Origin: Nymphalis io
Lineage: Eukaryota; Arthropoda; Insecta; Lepidoptera; Nymphalidae
Length of the DNA: 64,000 nt
Reading direction: 5' to 3'
Assembly (NCBI RefSeq): GCF_905147045.1
Contig: NC_065890.1
Location: 1,860,001 to 1,924,000, forward strand
This document shows, one piece after another, positions 22,345-33,765 of this stretch. Both the position numbers and the translations under genes were made by a program. The notes beneath the pieces were generated by a model. It was not told the origin of the DNA. It made no database searches and saw only the letters and a list, made by a program, of their open reading frames with translations. How positions within the stretch are numbered: the first letter of the stretch is position 1; the number at the start of each line of letters is the position of its first letter.

Positions 22345-22412
22345 AAAATCCGTCAATATCTCACTGTAGCACAAAACTGTGCCTCCTCGTTGATTGAGGC
22401 AATGGGGGAAGA
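22345..22412 (-). mobile_element. Old family B body fragment
   Basis: gtcaatatctcactgtagc, gcctcctcgttgattgagg resembles the tgtcccactgctgggc...gaggag part of family B. Short and diverged. Confidence 0.35.
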
Positions 22413-23378
22413 CTACTGGTTGGTTGGTTGGTATAACAAATAATGAATAATGATTTCCAAATTAAAAACTTTTCTGTTTAAACACTTGCCTTTCTAATAT
22501 TTCAATAATATTCGCTGATTTTTAGTTGAATAATTAAGCTATTATTTAAATTAGCTGTAACATTTTTTTGTATTATAAGCGAAAAAGTTAACTCATATCT
22601 AGGTTAGAGGTTTCCCTAATCTACCCCGGCGTATGTCTTGCGGCGAGATGAGTTTATTAAACTTTTTTACTCTCGTGAGTCCGTAACATTGGTAGGATAA
22701 ATTGTCGGACGATAAGTCACTGCTAAACGAGGTTAATACATTAACTAGAGTTTAAGCGGAGTTTTTCCGCGGTGGCTCCGGGCTGATATCAGTTTAAAGT
22801 TTATGGTGTCAAAACTTTTTGTGTCGATTCTTTTTTTTTAAATCTTTGCTTAAAATAATTGATATTGATGAATACATATTATACCAAATTTGTTTTTATT
22901 AAACAATAATGTATTAGTTTTTGAATAATTTAAAAATAAATTAACCATACTAAAACATTTTTTTTTAAATATAATAATGAAACAAAGTTTAGTTACGTTG
23001 AACCTAATTAAGTATAAATAAATGATAGGATTACTTAAATATTTTTTTCTTCGTGACTTAGCTGCATTAATTTTAGAAATTAAAAACAATTAAGGCTTCC
23101 ACACAAAATGTGTAACAAACAAATAAATATTTCATTTTAAAAATACGCATAAGAGTATTCTTTAATTAACAATTTGTTGTAAAACATTTGCCCTTAATGT
23201 ACCAACATTAAAAAAAAGTTAAGCCGTAAAGTTAAAATATTTCTACAAAAGAGGTTTTATATAATTTTAAACATACATATTAAATTCCCCCACAATGAAG
23301 TCTCGTAACATACCTAATGTGTTCTTAATAATTCATCTTATTTGACATCGATTGCTCTAATGGCGTAACACATTACTT
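22413..23378. other. AT-rich DNA, nothing recognised
   Basis: A short TTGG tetranucleotide repeat is at 22,419-22,432 and a slightly GC-richer stretch at 22,610-22,790. The remainder is AT-rich without repeats or coding signal. Confidence 0.4.
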
Positions 23379-23450
23379 ACATTTTCGCGCTTAGATAACT
23401 TTGATGTATGTTCACTTACCTGGAAAGAAATAAATTTTATTAGAAAATGA
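23379..23450 (-). other. Candidate recursive splice site (ratchet point) with downstream donor
   Basis: On the minus strand a ctaat branch-point match and a pyrimidine-rich tatttctttccag end with AG at 23,421-23,420. GTAAGTG follows immediately, with GT at 23,419-23,418. The CAG|GTAAGT junction regenerates a 5' splice site after splicing, as in Drosophila recursive splicing. A second perfect GTAAGT (AAAAT|GTAAGT, GT at 23,380-23,379) lies 39 nt downstream, giving a potential recursive-splice exon that is open in one frame. Implies a minus-strand host gene with a long intron. Inferred from sequence only. Confidence 0.6.
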
Positions 23451-24962
23451 ATAATGTATGTAAAATGTATTTTTGCACATTCATAAGTCAAACTCTTTGG
23501 AGAGTTAGCAGTTTATACGTAATGTTATACGTTTCATTGTTTCGAACTGAACATACAAAGAAAAACAGATCCGTAATAACATATCATATATGTGAGTAAC
23601 TAATAAAGAAAATCAAAGACAATATATTTAAAAAAAAAAAACGAGTACTATAGGAAATAAAACTTATATACATATATTTTTTTGATGAATTCATCTTGTA
23701 GTCATTTTTTAACATGTATATAACACCAAACGTACACACACAATTTACCTTTATAATATGATTATTCAGAACTGGCAACACTGTGCTGGATCAATATGAC
23801 GTCAACTGCGTTACTACAATACATAATTATAAATACATACAATAGATAATATTTAATTAATTACTTATTAAAAAAGGGAAACTAATTAGTTAAAATCAAA
23901 CTTTTTTATAGATAATCAAAAAGAAAACAAAGCACTGGGAAATTTCGACATATGTTCTATTTGTAAATCACAATTTTTTTCTTAGGCCACGTGTCACTGG
24001 TAAGTTTTAATAAAAAACAGGAAAAAAGTTGTTTAATGATGATACTTGTGTTAATAGACACACGCGTCTCCTCTTCAAACATCCTGCTTGAAAGACCACC
24101 CCCCGGTAAAACAATAATACAGATTGAAAATAATTTTGAACTTTATGTTTTATCTATATCATACAGCGTTACAGTTTCCTATAATTTATAAGAGAGATGT
24201 AATCTCGATCCTTTTCAAAAAGCTGTCCTTTTTTAAGCTAACCTTTCTTTCTGGTAAACTTAATTTTAATAAGTAACAGTAATGACATATATCATTTAAT
24301 TACTATTTTTCAATAAACTACTAAGCATAATTTTCTTAGCTTAGCCTTACCTCGTATTATATAATATTATGGCTTTATTTAATTATGCCTTCGGCCAAAG
24401 GCTTGGATTAGAAAAAAAAACAAATCAATTACAGTTAATTCGACTCTACAATACATTCTAAAAACTATAGACAATAAATACACAAAAGAAAGCGATGGCG
24501 TAATATATTATTAGATTCGATAATTAGATGCCTGTGGAATTACTACAAATACGTTACAAATACACCGAAACAATTCATTATCATTTATCGATTTACACTA
24601 AATCAAGTCGGCCGCTTTAATAATGATTAAAACGAACGAGAGTAGATTAATCGGATAAGTGAAATATTCTAAAATAAAACATCGAGTAAACATCGATTTT
24701 TTATATCGATTACAATTGAATTATTTGGACGGGTTCGTAATGGCGGCAAGACAAAATGGCTGTCATGAATTAGTTAGAAATATGTATGCCTACTGCATTC
24801 TTTCGATTTTAAATCAGATTAAATTATTCTATTGTACTTTTTTTTCTTATACTTACTTTATTGTTATTTAATCTGTAATTAATTACATATTTGTTGAATG
24901 TTATGATTAAGTATTAGATAGTAGGTAAATATATTATGAGTCGATAAAAATAACATATTTAT
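23451..24962. other. AT-rich DNA with two motif sites, no gene
   Basis: ctggcaacactg at 23,772-23,783, identical to 37,409-37,420, is followed by a CRE palindrome tgacgtca at 23,797-23,804. Short open frames in this stretch have no recognisable motif. Otherwise nothing. Confidence 0.4.
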
Positions 24963-25040
24963 TGTTCCTACCCAGGATTCGAATCCAGAACCTCCGGTCC
25001 TGTCGCCTTATAAACTAGCTACTAGACAGTTAGGACAGTT
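24963..25040 (-). mobile_element. tRNA-derived SINE head
   Basis: On the minus strand: tgtctagtagctagtttata, then cggaggttctggattcgaat, cctgggtagg. Box A-like and box B-like motifs have tRNA spacing and resemble the head of family D. The arms do not pair well enough for a functional tRNA. Confidence 0.6.
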
Positions 25041-25792
25041 ATATTTTCCTATTTGTAGTTCGCAACAGTATTCAGCTATTTCAAAGAGATAAATCATAGT
25101 ACGAATTTTGAATGGAACGTATAAGAAAAACAATGGTAGTCATGTAGGTAGGAAACAATGGGTATGGTTTGATAATATTCACAGTCAACGAAATAAAATT
25201 CTTATAACTCACATCAATATGTATATCTGAACTTAATGATATTAACAAAAATATAAAAGGTTGGACAAAATGAGTATTTAAATAAGTAACTTAAAAAGTT
25301 GCTATGTTACGCAATGTCATAGATGGCGTGTTTTTTCTTTAGATTTGTAACGGATAGTTTGTTTTTATTTTAGTTTTCTCTTATTTGTTTTTTTTTTTAA
25401 TTAATTGAATAATAAATTAAAAACAAATTAATAAAAAATCATTAAGCAGTTCAAGTTCTATTGCTATTATTTATAAAAAAAAAAATTTTATATGTTATGT
25501 TCCAAGTTTACTTAAAAAGAAAAAAAGATAAAATATTTGTTAAATAAAAATCGTCTTTGTTGTACATATACCTAAAATTAAGCTAGCTTGTAAATCTTGA
25601 AATACATAAAATTTAAATAATATGTACATAAATATTGATTATGTATATTGCTATTAAATTTAAATTATTCTTATTACATACATACAACGTAATTTATTTT
25701 TACGTATAATTAAATTTATACGTTATTAATATTATGTACCTATTCTAAATTAGTTTTTTTTTCACCTAATAGGCCAGCGTTTGAACGTTGAT
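25041..25792. other. AT-rich DNA, one CTCF-like core
   Basis: No gene. The core tagatggcg lies within 25,318-25,329 (tcatagatggcg). The rest is AT-rich with homopolymer runs. Confidence 0.4.
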
Positions 25793-25872
25793 TTGCCTGA
25801 TGTTAAGCATCGACACGGTCTAAGATGTAGCACGCTTTCCTATAAGAAACCTGTTTTCTCTGGATTTGAAGA
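25793..25872 (-). mobile_element. LINE 3' UTR fragment
   Basis: cctgatgttaagc, acggtctaagatgtagcacg, ctttcctataaga, ctggatttgaag match, on the minus strand, the 3' UTR of the LINE inserted at 4633-5108 (caagtctagagtgaat, gcgctccatcttagactg). Old copy. Confidence 0.55.
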
Positions 25873-25929
25873 CCAAAGTGCACCCCGCTACGTCTATTTG
25901 TCTGAAGGCGATAAGTTCAATTCTTGCAT

Positions 25930-26441
25930 ATTAAAAAAAGTACTCTGGAATCGCAGACTTAAGGTCCCTGTGCGCATACGACTCCTACATTGTTACATCT
26001 GACCTATACTTCTTTACGGATGCGAGGCGTGGACAATTAAAAAAGACCTCAAAAAACGTATAGAAGCTTTCGAGATGTGGGCATATAGACGTATGTTGGC
26101 CATTTGTTAAACTCAAAAGGTCTCAAACGTGGAAGTTCTGCGACGCGTCAACCAAAAACGGCAACTTTTGGAGACTGTCAAAAAGAGAAAAGTTGCATAT
26201 CTCGGACACGTGCTTAGGCATGAAAGATATGAACTTTTGCAACTCATTATGATGGGAAAAGTTGCCGGAACGAGAGCTGTGTTGGGCGCAGAAAAAAGTC
26301 TTGACTGTGCAACATCCGTGAATGGACGGGAATCGCGAGTGCTGCCGAACTCTTTCGCCTCGCGAAGAACAAGAAGGAGTATTCAAAGCTGACTGCCAAC
26401 CTTCGCTAATCGGAGTGACACTCGAAGAAGAAGAAGAAGCT
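25930..26441 (+). pseudogene. RTE-type LINE ORF C-terminal fragment
   Basis: RRLKVPVRIRLLHCYI-stop-PILLYGCEAW, then KRIEAFEMWAYRRMLAI-stop, VEVLRRVNQKR, KKRKVAYLGHVLRHERYELL and QLIMMGKVAG, as in RTE endonuclease-reverse transcriptases downstream of the YADD palm. Two in-frame stops and a frameshift near 26,290 are visible. After the shift, NIREWTGIASAAELFRLA reads on to a stop near 26,409, followed by a GAA-repeat tail. A 5'-truncated, inactive copy. Confidence 0.88.
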
Positions 26442-26454
26442 AAGTTCAATACTA

Positions 26455-26640
26455 CCGAACAGATTTTTTTACGGTGTTCACTAATGGACGGAGTTGTCCA
26501 TGAGGAAGGTTTAGGTGTTTGATTCATTGATAATTTGTATAAATTAGCTGAAATGTGATGGAAATTGTTGAATATGTCGAAAAAGTAAAGATTAATATTT
26601 CTCACGGCGCCGTCTATCGGCGATGATACCCATTTTCCAT
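26455..26640 (-). mobile_element. Family H repeat fragment
   Basis: On the minus strand: gacatattcaacaatttcca, cacatttcagctaattt, aaacacctaaaccttcctca and actccgtccattagtgaaca, then aaatctgttcggtag. This matches the copies at 4205-4386 and 42,553-43,085. Confidence 0.65.
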
Positions 26641-26666
26641 TTGATATCCCATATCTGCCGTTTTTA

Positions 26667-26892
26667 CTGGTGGTAGAGCTTTGTGCAAGCTCGTCTGGGT
26701 ATGCACCACCCATCATCAAACAATCTACCGCAAAACAACAGCACTTGGTATTGTTGTATTCCGATCTGAAAGGAGAATGAACCAGTGTAATTACAGGCAC
26801 AAGGGACATAAAATCTTAGTTCCCAAGGTTGGTGGCGCATTGGTGATATAAGCGATGTTTAACATTTCTTACAATGCTCGTCCGCCTGAACG
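26667..26892 (+). mobile_element. Family A repeat with 3' deletion
   Basis: ctggtggtagagctttgtgc through to acatttcttacaatg, then directly gctcgtccgcctg. The caatgtctatgggcg...ggcccatat segment is deleted and there is no poly-A. It abuts the H copy. Confidence 0.88.
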
Positions 26893-29199
26893 AATAACAT
26901 ATATAAATATATAAAAGAAAAAAAAAACTGTTTTATATAGAATAATATTAAAATATATTATAATTAAATCAACAATCGGCATATATTATTAAGTAATGTA
27001 ACACTCACTGAATCAAGTTACATTAACCTTTATCAGTTTAAATTCAATAAAACAAGAAATCAGATTGTTATCAGCGACATCCAATATGTAACTATATTGA
27101 TAAAGCTTACACAACATGTAAATTTGATATTTGATATCGGGAGGCGCTAAGACATTTCACGGCAAGAAGCCACGCCTCATTAGAAATCGGTCAAGATCAA
27201 ATGCATCTCACAATTAAGGGTCCCGTATTATATTTAATAATAATAACTTAGTTTTCGATGAAATAAAGTTGTTCAATGTATTCGAGTATTAACTGCTTCG
27301 AGTATTATTCGTATTTCAAGTTTTATTTGTATGTCTAACACACTTTTATAGAATTTTAACTGTTACGTTGTATGTGGGTTTTGACACACTTTAGCTTAAT
27401 ATAAATTGATTGTGCTTAAATTTTATACACGCTTTGGGTATCACATGGCTATCACAAAACATGTCAGTTTTTATTTTTTGTTTTTTTTATTTTTATTTAT
27501 CTGTGCAGTAAGTAAATTCATAACATATAATATATTATTTTATTAGGTAGTAAAAGAACATTAAATAAACGAACATTTATTTTTTATTTATTACAATCGT
27601 TTTGCGAAATAAAATATAAAAAAAAAAAATTTAGGTTTTTTTTCAGAATGTTAATAACATCGACTGTACAGATAACCTATTCACTTTTAGGGTTCCGTAA
27701 TCAAATAACACATCACCGTTACGAATTATATTTTTTAAATCATTTCTCTTCATCTCAGATTCACACTTCAATAAATTAAGATGATACTATCGAAAAGAAC
27801 ATATGTATCTAGTTATGTATAATAATATAACCGTTATGTTTAAGGGGAAACATTTAATGGAAAACAGGTCGTTTGATATTATCTAGACTTAGTTAATATT
27901 GAAATTAAGATGTTTACGATTTTTATTATAAAAAGAACGAATTTTAACACGTATGCGTTCTATATTCGACCGTTATAAAGGTCTTACTCGTATATAAAGT
28001 TTCAAATTTCTTCAAAGTCAAGTTTCGAACTAATATTTATTTTATCTGTGGCTATTTTTTTAATGACTGAAATAACGTCTCATATACACAATCTTAATTA
28101 AAGCTGACGTTAATTTATATTCTGGATATTTTTAGCATATTTAATGACACTTTTTATATCATTACTACGATATTAATTTGCTTTACAACATAACTAAATT
28201 ATACAATTAATGTGAAATAATATATTATCACGGCTTGTTAATTACATTTTTATTACAAATTCTCTATCAGTAGATAACAAAAAATTGTAAAGAACATTGA
28301 TAAATAATAGATATATTTGACATTGTGATAAAATCCACGATGTGTAATGTAGATAAAAAAAATTTACCACAGATTAATAAATGATTTTAAACTTTATCTA
28401 TGAGAAGTAAAAACTATTTTAACATTTATTAATTTTCGTCAAAGCCAATGTTTTTTTTTCCGTGTGTAACATTCCTAACAACATATTAAGATTTCGGTTA
28501 TATGATATGCTTTTAGCAAATAATAAAATGTTTTTAACAACTTCGTTTATATTAAACATATTTAAATGTATATTATATTAACGTAATATTGTCGTTAATA
28601 TTATATCTGTCAGCGCTTTCATGTAGTTAAAATTTATTTTATCGTTTATTGGAAATCTTTGACACATTCTATGTTCGAAATATCAAATTGTACATCAAAA
28701 GTGACGTTTAAATCGGACCAATCAGGCCGAATTCTACTAATTTATAACGTTCACGATTAAATTCCGATCCAACTTCGAATCATCTGTATTTATTTGGAAC
28801 CGAAGCAATATGATATTAACATATAACATTGTGTCAAAACCAAACTTAATTCTTGACCCTTAACTTAAAGCAATAGTCGATAATTAAATTAAATAATAGG
28901 AAAACTGAAAAACGGCAAGGATCACGCTTCGATTCGATTGCGATAAAGTGATTTTTTTTAGTAGAAATGCGCCAGGTCGTTGCGCAATCGAACGCTGATG
29001 AGTAATTAATTATACATATTTACTGCAATTACAATATAACTGCAATTGAAATTCATACTATTTATTTTAATATAATATTTATTTCTTTGCAATTAATAAA
29101 AATAATTATAATATCTACCATTATATTAATGAAACTTTAATATCATAGTGTCGATATTAATACTGTAAGACCTAATTGCTTATTTTATTTGGCCAAGCG
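26893..29199. other. 2.3 kb of AT-rich DNA, nothing recognised
   Basis: No repeat family, open frame or motif cluster is apparent. A small hairpin (atattaacg ... cgttaatat) lies near 28,575-28,603. Confidence 0.45.
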
Positions 29200-29204
29200 T
29201 GTTG

Positions 29205-29330
29205 GTGAGTGTGTTATGTAGCTGTGGGTAGGTACTCACGCGTTACATATTCAACCATCAAACAGCAATAGGTACTCAGTATTGTTATGGTTGGAGGGTG
29301 AGTGAGCCAGTGTCTATGGGCAGTGTTGGG
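29205..29330 (+). mobile_element. Old family A fragment
   Basis: gtgggtaggtactcacgcgt, ccatcaaacagcaatagg, ggttggagggtgagtgagcc, agtgtctatgggcagt and gggcacttacctt are in order, with the centre deleted. Confidence 0.65.
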
Positions 29331-29475
29331 CACTTACCTTCAAGAAGTCCAGTTAACAATCTGCTCAATTATTACAAATTATTATTTTTTTTACATTTTA
29401 TACCTTACCTATATTTTGACATTTTATACCGTTATTTGAATTGTATTTAAAATACAATAATACATGGACATAAGA

Positions 29476-29594
29476 GCCGAGATGGCACAGTGGTTACAAC
29501 ACTTCAACTTTACCGAAGATTACCAGTTCAAACCCGAATAGCACCACTGAATTTTCATGTGCTCTTGTGTTTATAATTCTTCTCATAAAACCAT
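29476..29594 (+). mobile_element. Family B SINE, tRNA head plus short body
   Basis: gccgagatggcacagtggtt (box A), accagttcaaacccga (box B), agcaccactgaattttcatg, gtgtttataattcttctca. It breaks off early, so the 3' body is lost. Confidence 0.8.
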
Positions 29595-29687
29595 GTCCTG
29601 GTTACATTCTTGACCGTGCGATTAACATCTCAACCAATTAAAAACAATTTAGAAAACAATACTGATGTTATAAATTCGAAAGTGTGT

Positions 29688-29815
29688 TAATTGGTTTGTC
29701 CTTCTTTCATACGCCTACGATATAACGACGTAAAGTTTTGCATATAAATATTATTTTTATCCGGGAAAATACATAGAAGCGAAACCGCGGCTAAACGCAA
29801 TAATCGCGGATATAA
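29688..29815 (+). mobile_element. Family I repeat fragment
   Basis: tttgtccttctttcatacgc, acgacgtaaagttttgcata, tttatccgggaaaatacata and gaaaccgcggctaaacgc. This looks like the common lepidopteran repeat whose 3' end reads 'tatcccgg...cgcgggc'. Diverged. Confidence 0.5.
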
Positions 29816-29907
29816 TCACTTGATATTTACAAATACATATATAAGGGAAATATGATAGTTATGTATATATATAATTAACGCCGTGAACAGTGGACGTTTT
29901 GTCAATT

Positions 29908-30074
29908 CCCACCAATCTTGGGAACTAAGATGTTATTTCCTTCGTGCCTGTAATTATAATGGCTCACTCACCCTTCAAACCGGAACACAAAAATACCAAG
30001 TACTGCTGTTTTGCGGTAGAATATCTGATGAGTGGGTGGTACCTACCTAGACGAGCTTGCACAAAGCCCTGCCA
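29908..30074 (-). mobile_element. Family A repeat, 3' part missing
   Basis: cccaccaatcttgggaacta through to gacgagcttgcacaaagccc and tgccac. The 5' end of the family is intact and the poly-A half is absent. Confidence 0.9.
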
Positions 30075-30544
30075 CAAGTATGTATAATTTAGCAATAGTT
30101 TGAACATTTCCATCATCGTGTTACTAAGCTCTCGGCCCGCAAAAGGGTAACTTAATCCTTGTAATCGAGTAGGTAACGTAAATAACTTTATCTTTTCGAT
30201 GACAGCGTTTATATATTTATAGGACAGATTTATATCTATCTAATGTTAATATCACACATAAATATATTGATTTACATACAAATATATTTAATTCATGAAT
30301 ACTATTAAATTTGTATAAAAACGAAACGATATTTTAGCTGTTATTCTCGCTTCCATCTTAACTCCGAATTAGTGATACGTTTGCCTTGTAATAAAGTTTA
30401 ATTTTATTTGATTTGATTATAAAGTTATGGAATTTAACAGACCAATGGTGTAACGAGTATCAACGAGTCATTGAATATGTTAAACATGTTACATATCACT
30501 GGCTATGTTATATGTTTAAATATTAATATATATGTTTTTCTTTA
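30075..30544. other. AT-rich DNA, nothing recognised
   Basis: No repeat or gene signal seen. Confidence 0.4.
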
Positions 30545-30616
30545 CATTATTCACATACGGCCAGCTGATCCCAAACGAAGCAGAGCTTGTACTATGGAAA
30601 CCAGACAACTGATATA

Positions 30617-30676
<60 letters not shown>

Positions 30677-30835
30677 CTTTTCTTTTGTAAATACATACTT
30701 ATATAAATAACTACACCCAGACTTAGAACAAAAAGACATGTTCATGCACACAAATGTCTGTCTTGGGTGGGAATCGAAGCCACAATCTTTGGCGTGAAAG
30801 GCAAGTATCTACCAACCACGCCAACCGACCCGTCA
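30545..30835 (-). mobile_element. tRNA-derived SINE, family C
   Basis: The minus strand starts tgacgggtcggttggcgtgg (box A) with the tRNA-like head and a cttt-cac anticodon-loop region. Next come gattcccacccaagacagac, the tgaacatgtctttt arm, and an end near ctgatcccaaac (complement). The copy carries a long internal (TA)n expansion at 30,618-30,674. Confidence 0.88.
30618..30674. repeat. (TA)n microsatellite inside a SINE
   Basis: About 57 bp of uninterrupted TA dinucleotide occupies the place of the short 'tatactacatatactac' segment present in the other family C copies, so it arose by slippage within the SINE. Confidence 0.95.
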
Positions 30836-31300
30836 AAATAATAATTAATGTAATAATATTTCGAAATATAATGATAATATAAATATTACCATACTGATTT
30901 TTTATGTAATAATTACCTAATTTTAGAGCAAGACGTATTGCTTATAATTAAAAGTGCAATTAATACATCAGTGCAATGAATTGTTATTGTTCTAGGTTTT
31001 TGCGGTTACTTCTGTGTTTTGTTTATTATAACTAGTTTAAACAAGATTCAAGCTTCATCTGCCACGGATGTCAAGTTCAGAGGTAATGGGTTGAAAGCTT
31101 CGGAAAATGATATTAAAAAGTTATAGAGTTTTAATCAAAAAAATCTAGAGATGTAAGGGAGCTAGTCCTGCGAGTCCTGTCCTCGGTTTGTTGTAGTGCA
31201 CTAAAATAATTCCGTATTTAAAATAGCTCTAATGTTTGAAATCATAACAAATATTGGAATTCGAAAGCGATTTCTTCTATTTAAATTCGAAAGAGCTTAG
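30836..31300. other. AT-rich DNA, nothing recognised
   Basis: No gene or known repeat. The word tagtcctgcga near 31,153 recurs near 43,921, which may reflect an unrecognised repeat. Confidence 0.35.
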
Positions 31301-31530
31301 TTGGTGGGAGGGCTTTGTGCAAGCCCATCTGCGTGTATACCTCTCACGCACTAGATTTTCTACTAAACCGCTGAACTTGTGAGTTCCGATTTGAAAGGTG
31401 AACCGCTGTAACTACAGGAATAATGGTTAACTTAAGAAATGGTTAATATTTCTTACAGTGCCAATGTCTATAGGCGGTGGTGACTACTTCCCATCAGGTG
31501 GCCACTTTGCACGTATATTATAAAAAAAAA
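31301..31530 (+). mobile_element. Family A repeat, diverged
   Basis: ttggtgggagggctttgtgc, gttccgatttgaaaggtga, gtaactacaggaataatgg, cagtgccaatgtctatagg, cccatcaggtggccac and poly-A are present. Central deletion of the ccaaggttggtggcgc block. Confidence 0.85.
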
Positions 31531-31605
31531 AGTAAAACGAAAATTTTATTTAGTTATAAATTTTGTCAAGTAGAATAAATAAATAAATTAGAATATTAAA
31601 CAATC

Positions 31606-31765
31606 TTCTATATATATGCGAAATACCACTCATAACGAAATCTCCGAAACTGTCCGCCCGATTGATTTGAAATTTGTCACAGTTACTCCTTCCCCGACGT
31701 AGACACTCATTAATAGCAGATTTCAAATTCTTATCATCTACCCGTGCGAAGTCGGACGATTAGTT
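31606..31765 (+). mobile_element. Family J repeat fragment
   Basis: ataccactcataacgaaatc, tccgaaactgtccgcccgat, tgatttgaaatttgtcacag, ttactccttccccgacgtag and tcatctacccgtgcgaagtc. I recognise this as a widespread lepidopteran repeat, class uncertain. Ends approximate. Confidence 0.55.
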
Positions 31766-32235
31766 AGTATAGGTATATTGTATGTGTGCGTGTGTGTTTG
31801 TTTATGTTGATACAACAATACAAGCATAATAGTTATAGCATCGTTACGATCGAAAACCAACCGTGGCAGCGATAAGAAGCGATAAGGTCTTATCAGCGCA
31901 AGCGAAAATCGGAAAATGCACAAGCGAATGATTTATGGAAATGAAAAAGATTATAAACGTTTATTGCTGAGAAAATTGTTGGACAATGCAATGTACTGAG
32001 TGATTTTAGAATAATATTTCAAACTGATAGACAACTTAATTAAGAACTTTATAATATTGATAAGTTAATGTACTATTACTGAAATTATATAGCACTAAAA
32101 CACTTACTACCCTTGTTAACTTCCCCATTCATACCTAACAATCTTCTTGTAATGTGACATTTTATTCCGCATTACAAACCATGAACTGTTTCCTTTCAGC
32201 TTCTCTCTTACAGTATACATATTTTATATTAACAT

Positions 32236-32415
32236 TAACAGCCTGTGAATGTCCCACTGCTGGGATAATGCCTTCTCTAATTTTGAGGAGAGTTGGATCT
32301 TACTCCGCAACGCTGCTCCAATGCAGGTTGAGGCAGATTTTCATCCGTCATATGTAGGTTTCCTGACGATGTTTTCTTTCTCCGTCTAGCACGAGATTAG
32401 TTTTAATAAGCATAT
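32236..32415 (-). mobile_element. Family B SINE body, left part of an interrupted copy
   Basis: taacagcctgtgaatgtccc through cctgacgatgttttct to agcacgagattag. The copy resumes at 32,689 after a family C insertion. Confidence 0.85.
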
Positions 32416-32688
32416 AATAATAATAATAATATCCTGGGACATTTTTCACACACGGCCATCTGATCCCAAATTAAGCTTATACAAAGCTTGTGCTATGGAA
32501 ACCTGACAACTGATATACTACATATACTACTTTTCTTTTGTAAATACATACTCATATAGATAATTACACCCAGACTCAGGACAAACAGACATGTTCATGC
32601 ACACAAATGTCTGTCCTGGGTGGGAATCGAACCCACAACCTTCGGCGTAAAAGGAAAGTATCTACCAACTACGCCAACCAGCTCGTCA
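32416..32688 (-). mobile_element. Family C SINE inserted in family B
   Basis: From the (aat)n tail at 32,416-32,430, then atcctgggacatttttcaca, to ggtgggaatcgaacccacaa and acgccaaccagctcgtca. Full-length on the minus strand. It splits a family B copy and is therefore the younger of the two. Confidence 0.9.
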
Positions 32689-32790
32689 AATGAAAATTCA
32701 GCTCATATGAAAAATCAGTTGTGTTTGATCGAGTTTGTACCCGTATTCTTCGGTTAAGGTTAACATGTTCTCTCTTGGCTCATCTCGGCT
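32689..32790 (-). mobile_element. Family B SINE head, right part of an interrupted copy
   Basis: aatgaaaattcag, then a near repeat atgaaaaatcag, gagtttgtacccgtattctt, ggttaaggttaacatgttct, ctcatctcggct. The double (a)atgaaaa(t/a)tcag may be the insertion duplication. Confidence 0.8.
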
Positions 32791-32844
32791 CAAGCAACGT
32801 TCATAATATTTTAGATTGAATGGTTAGAGGCGCTTTGACAATAT

Positions 32845-33035
32845 AAATAACTAGTGTTCGCCCGGGGTTTCGTTCGCATGTTAGGGGGGAGGTTGCAGGA
32901 GGTTTAACCTATGTCCTCAATTAGGGTACAAGCTTGCTTCATACCAAATTTCATCAGATTCGGCTCAGTAGCTTAGCTGTGAACGTGAGACAGAGAGGCA
33001 GAGTAACTTTCGCATTTATAATTTTAGTATAGATG
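32845..33035 (+). mobile_element. Family G repeat fragment
   Basis: actagtgttcgcccggggtt, tcgttcgcatg, cataccaaatttcatcagat, tcggctcagtagcttagctg, tgaacgtgagacagagagg and ttataattttagtatagat. Lepidopteran interspersed repeat with a well-preserved 3' end. Confidence 0.65.
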
Positions 33036-33716
33036 ATTAATATTTATATTATAAAGAATGATTTCATAAAATTCCATAGTCTTTGGTTCAGAGGTCACGA
33101 CTTACCATTAGGGTCATCGCATTTGCTTATTTACATAATAGTTCATATGAATGAAAATGTATATTAATATTTTGTATATATTTATAAAATTTACATAATT
33201 TTGTGTTTTTTAATTACAACGCAAAATCGTTTACGATTCTTAGATCGTATCATAATAGAATTTAGTAATGGCGTCTGTTAACCAATCACTGCATTTAAAT
33301 TTTAGTTTTATACCACTAAATATCAATGTCATGGTTAACGTTACAAATTAAGAAGTATAATAAATAACGAAGCTATAAAAATACCTAGACATGTATAAAC
33401 AGATAATATGTGACATGCATATGTCAATGAAATGCTATTTAAAGTAAAGAATTTAATTTAATTTATATTATTATTTAAAAATATCTTGTAGCCTTTTTAA
33501 ATTATTATTTTATCTAGAATTTGTAACACGAGATGTTACATAAAAATGGTATAATGAATATCAAAATATTATAATTTTGCAACAATTAACATTTATACAT
33601 CTGAGGAATAAATATTATTTTTTTTAAATATTTTATATTAAGTATTATGATTATGTACTACTTTTACAGCAATATAAAAATATATTTTATCATCAGTATA
33701 TCTTAGATCAGAAACG

Positions 33717-33765
33717 TACACGTCGTTAGGTATATATTATATATACATATACATAACGACGTGTA
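33717..33765. repeat. Perfect 12-bp stem hairpin
   Basis: tacacgtcgtta (33,717-33,728) and its exact complement taacgacgtgta (33,754-33,765) enclose a 25-nt AT loop. The GC content of the stem stands out in AT-rich flanks. Confidence 0.7.

Noticed and set aside
24963..25040. tRNA gene on the minus strand
   Set aside because: tRNA-like boxes are present but the arms are poorly paired; more likely a SINE head.
26123..26809. 228-residue minus-strand open frame
   Set aside because: It strings together the antisense of a family A copy, a stretch of family H and the antisense of the RTE fragment. A chimera of repeats, not a gene.
29320..29345. Minus-strand donor-like gaaggtaagtgcc
   Set aside because: It lies in a family A remnant, where 'cttaccatcagg'-type sequence recurs, and there is no acceptor tract.
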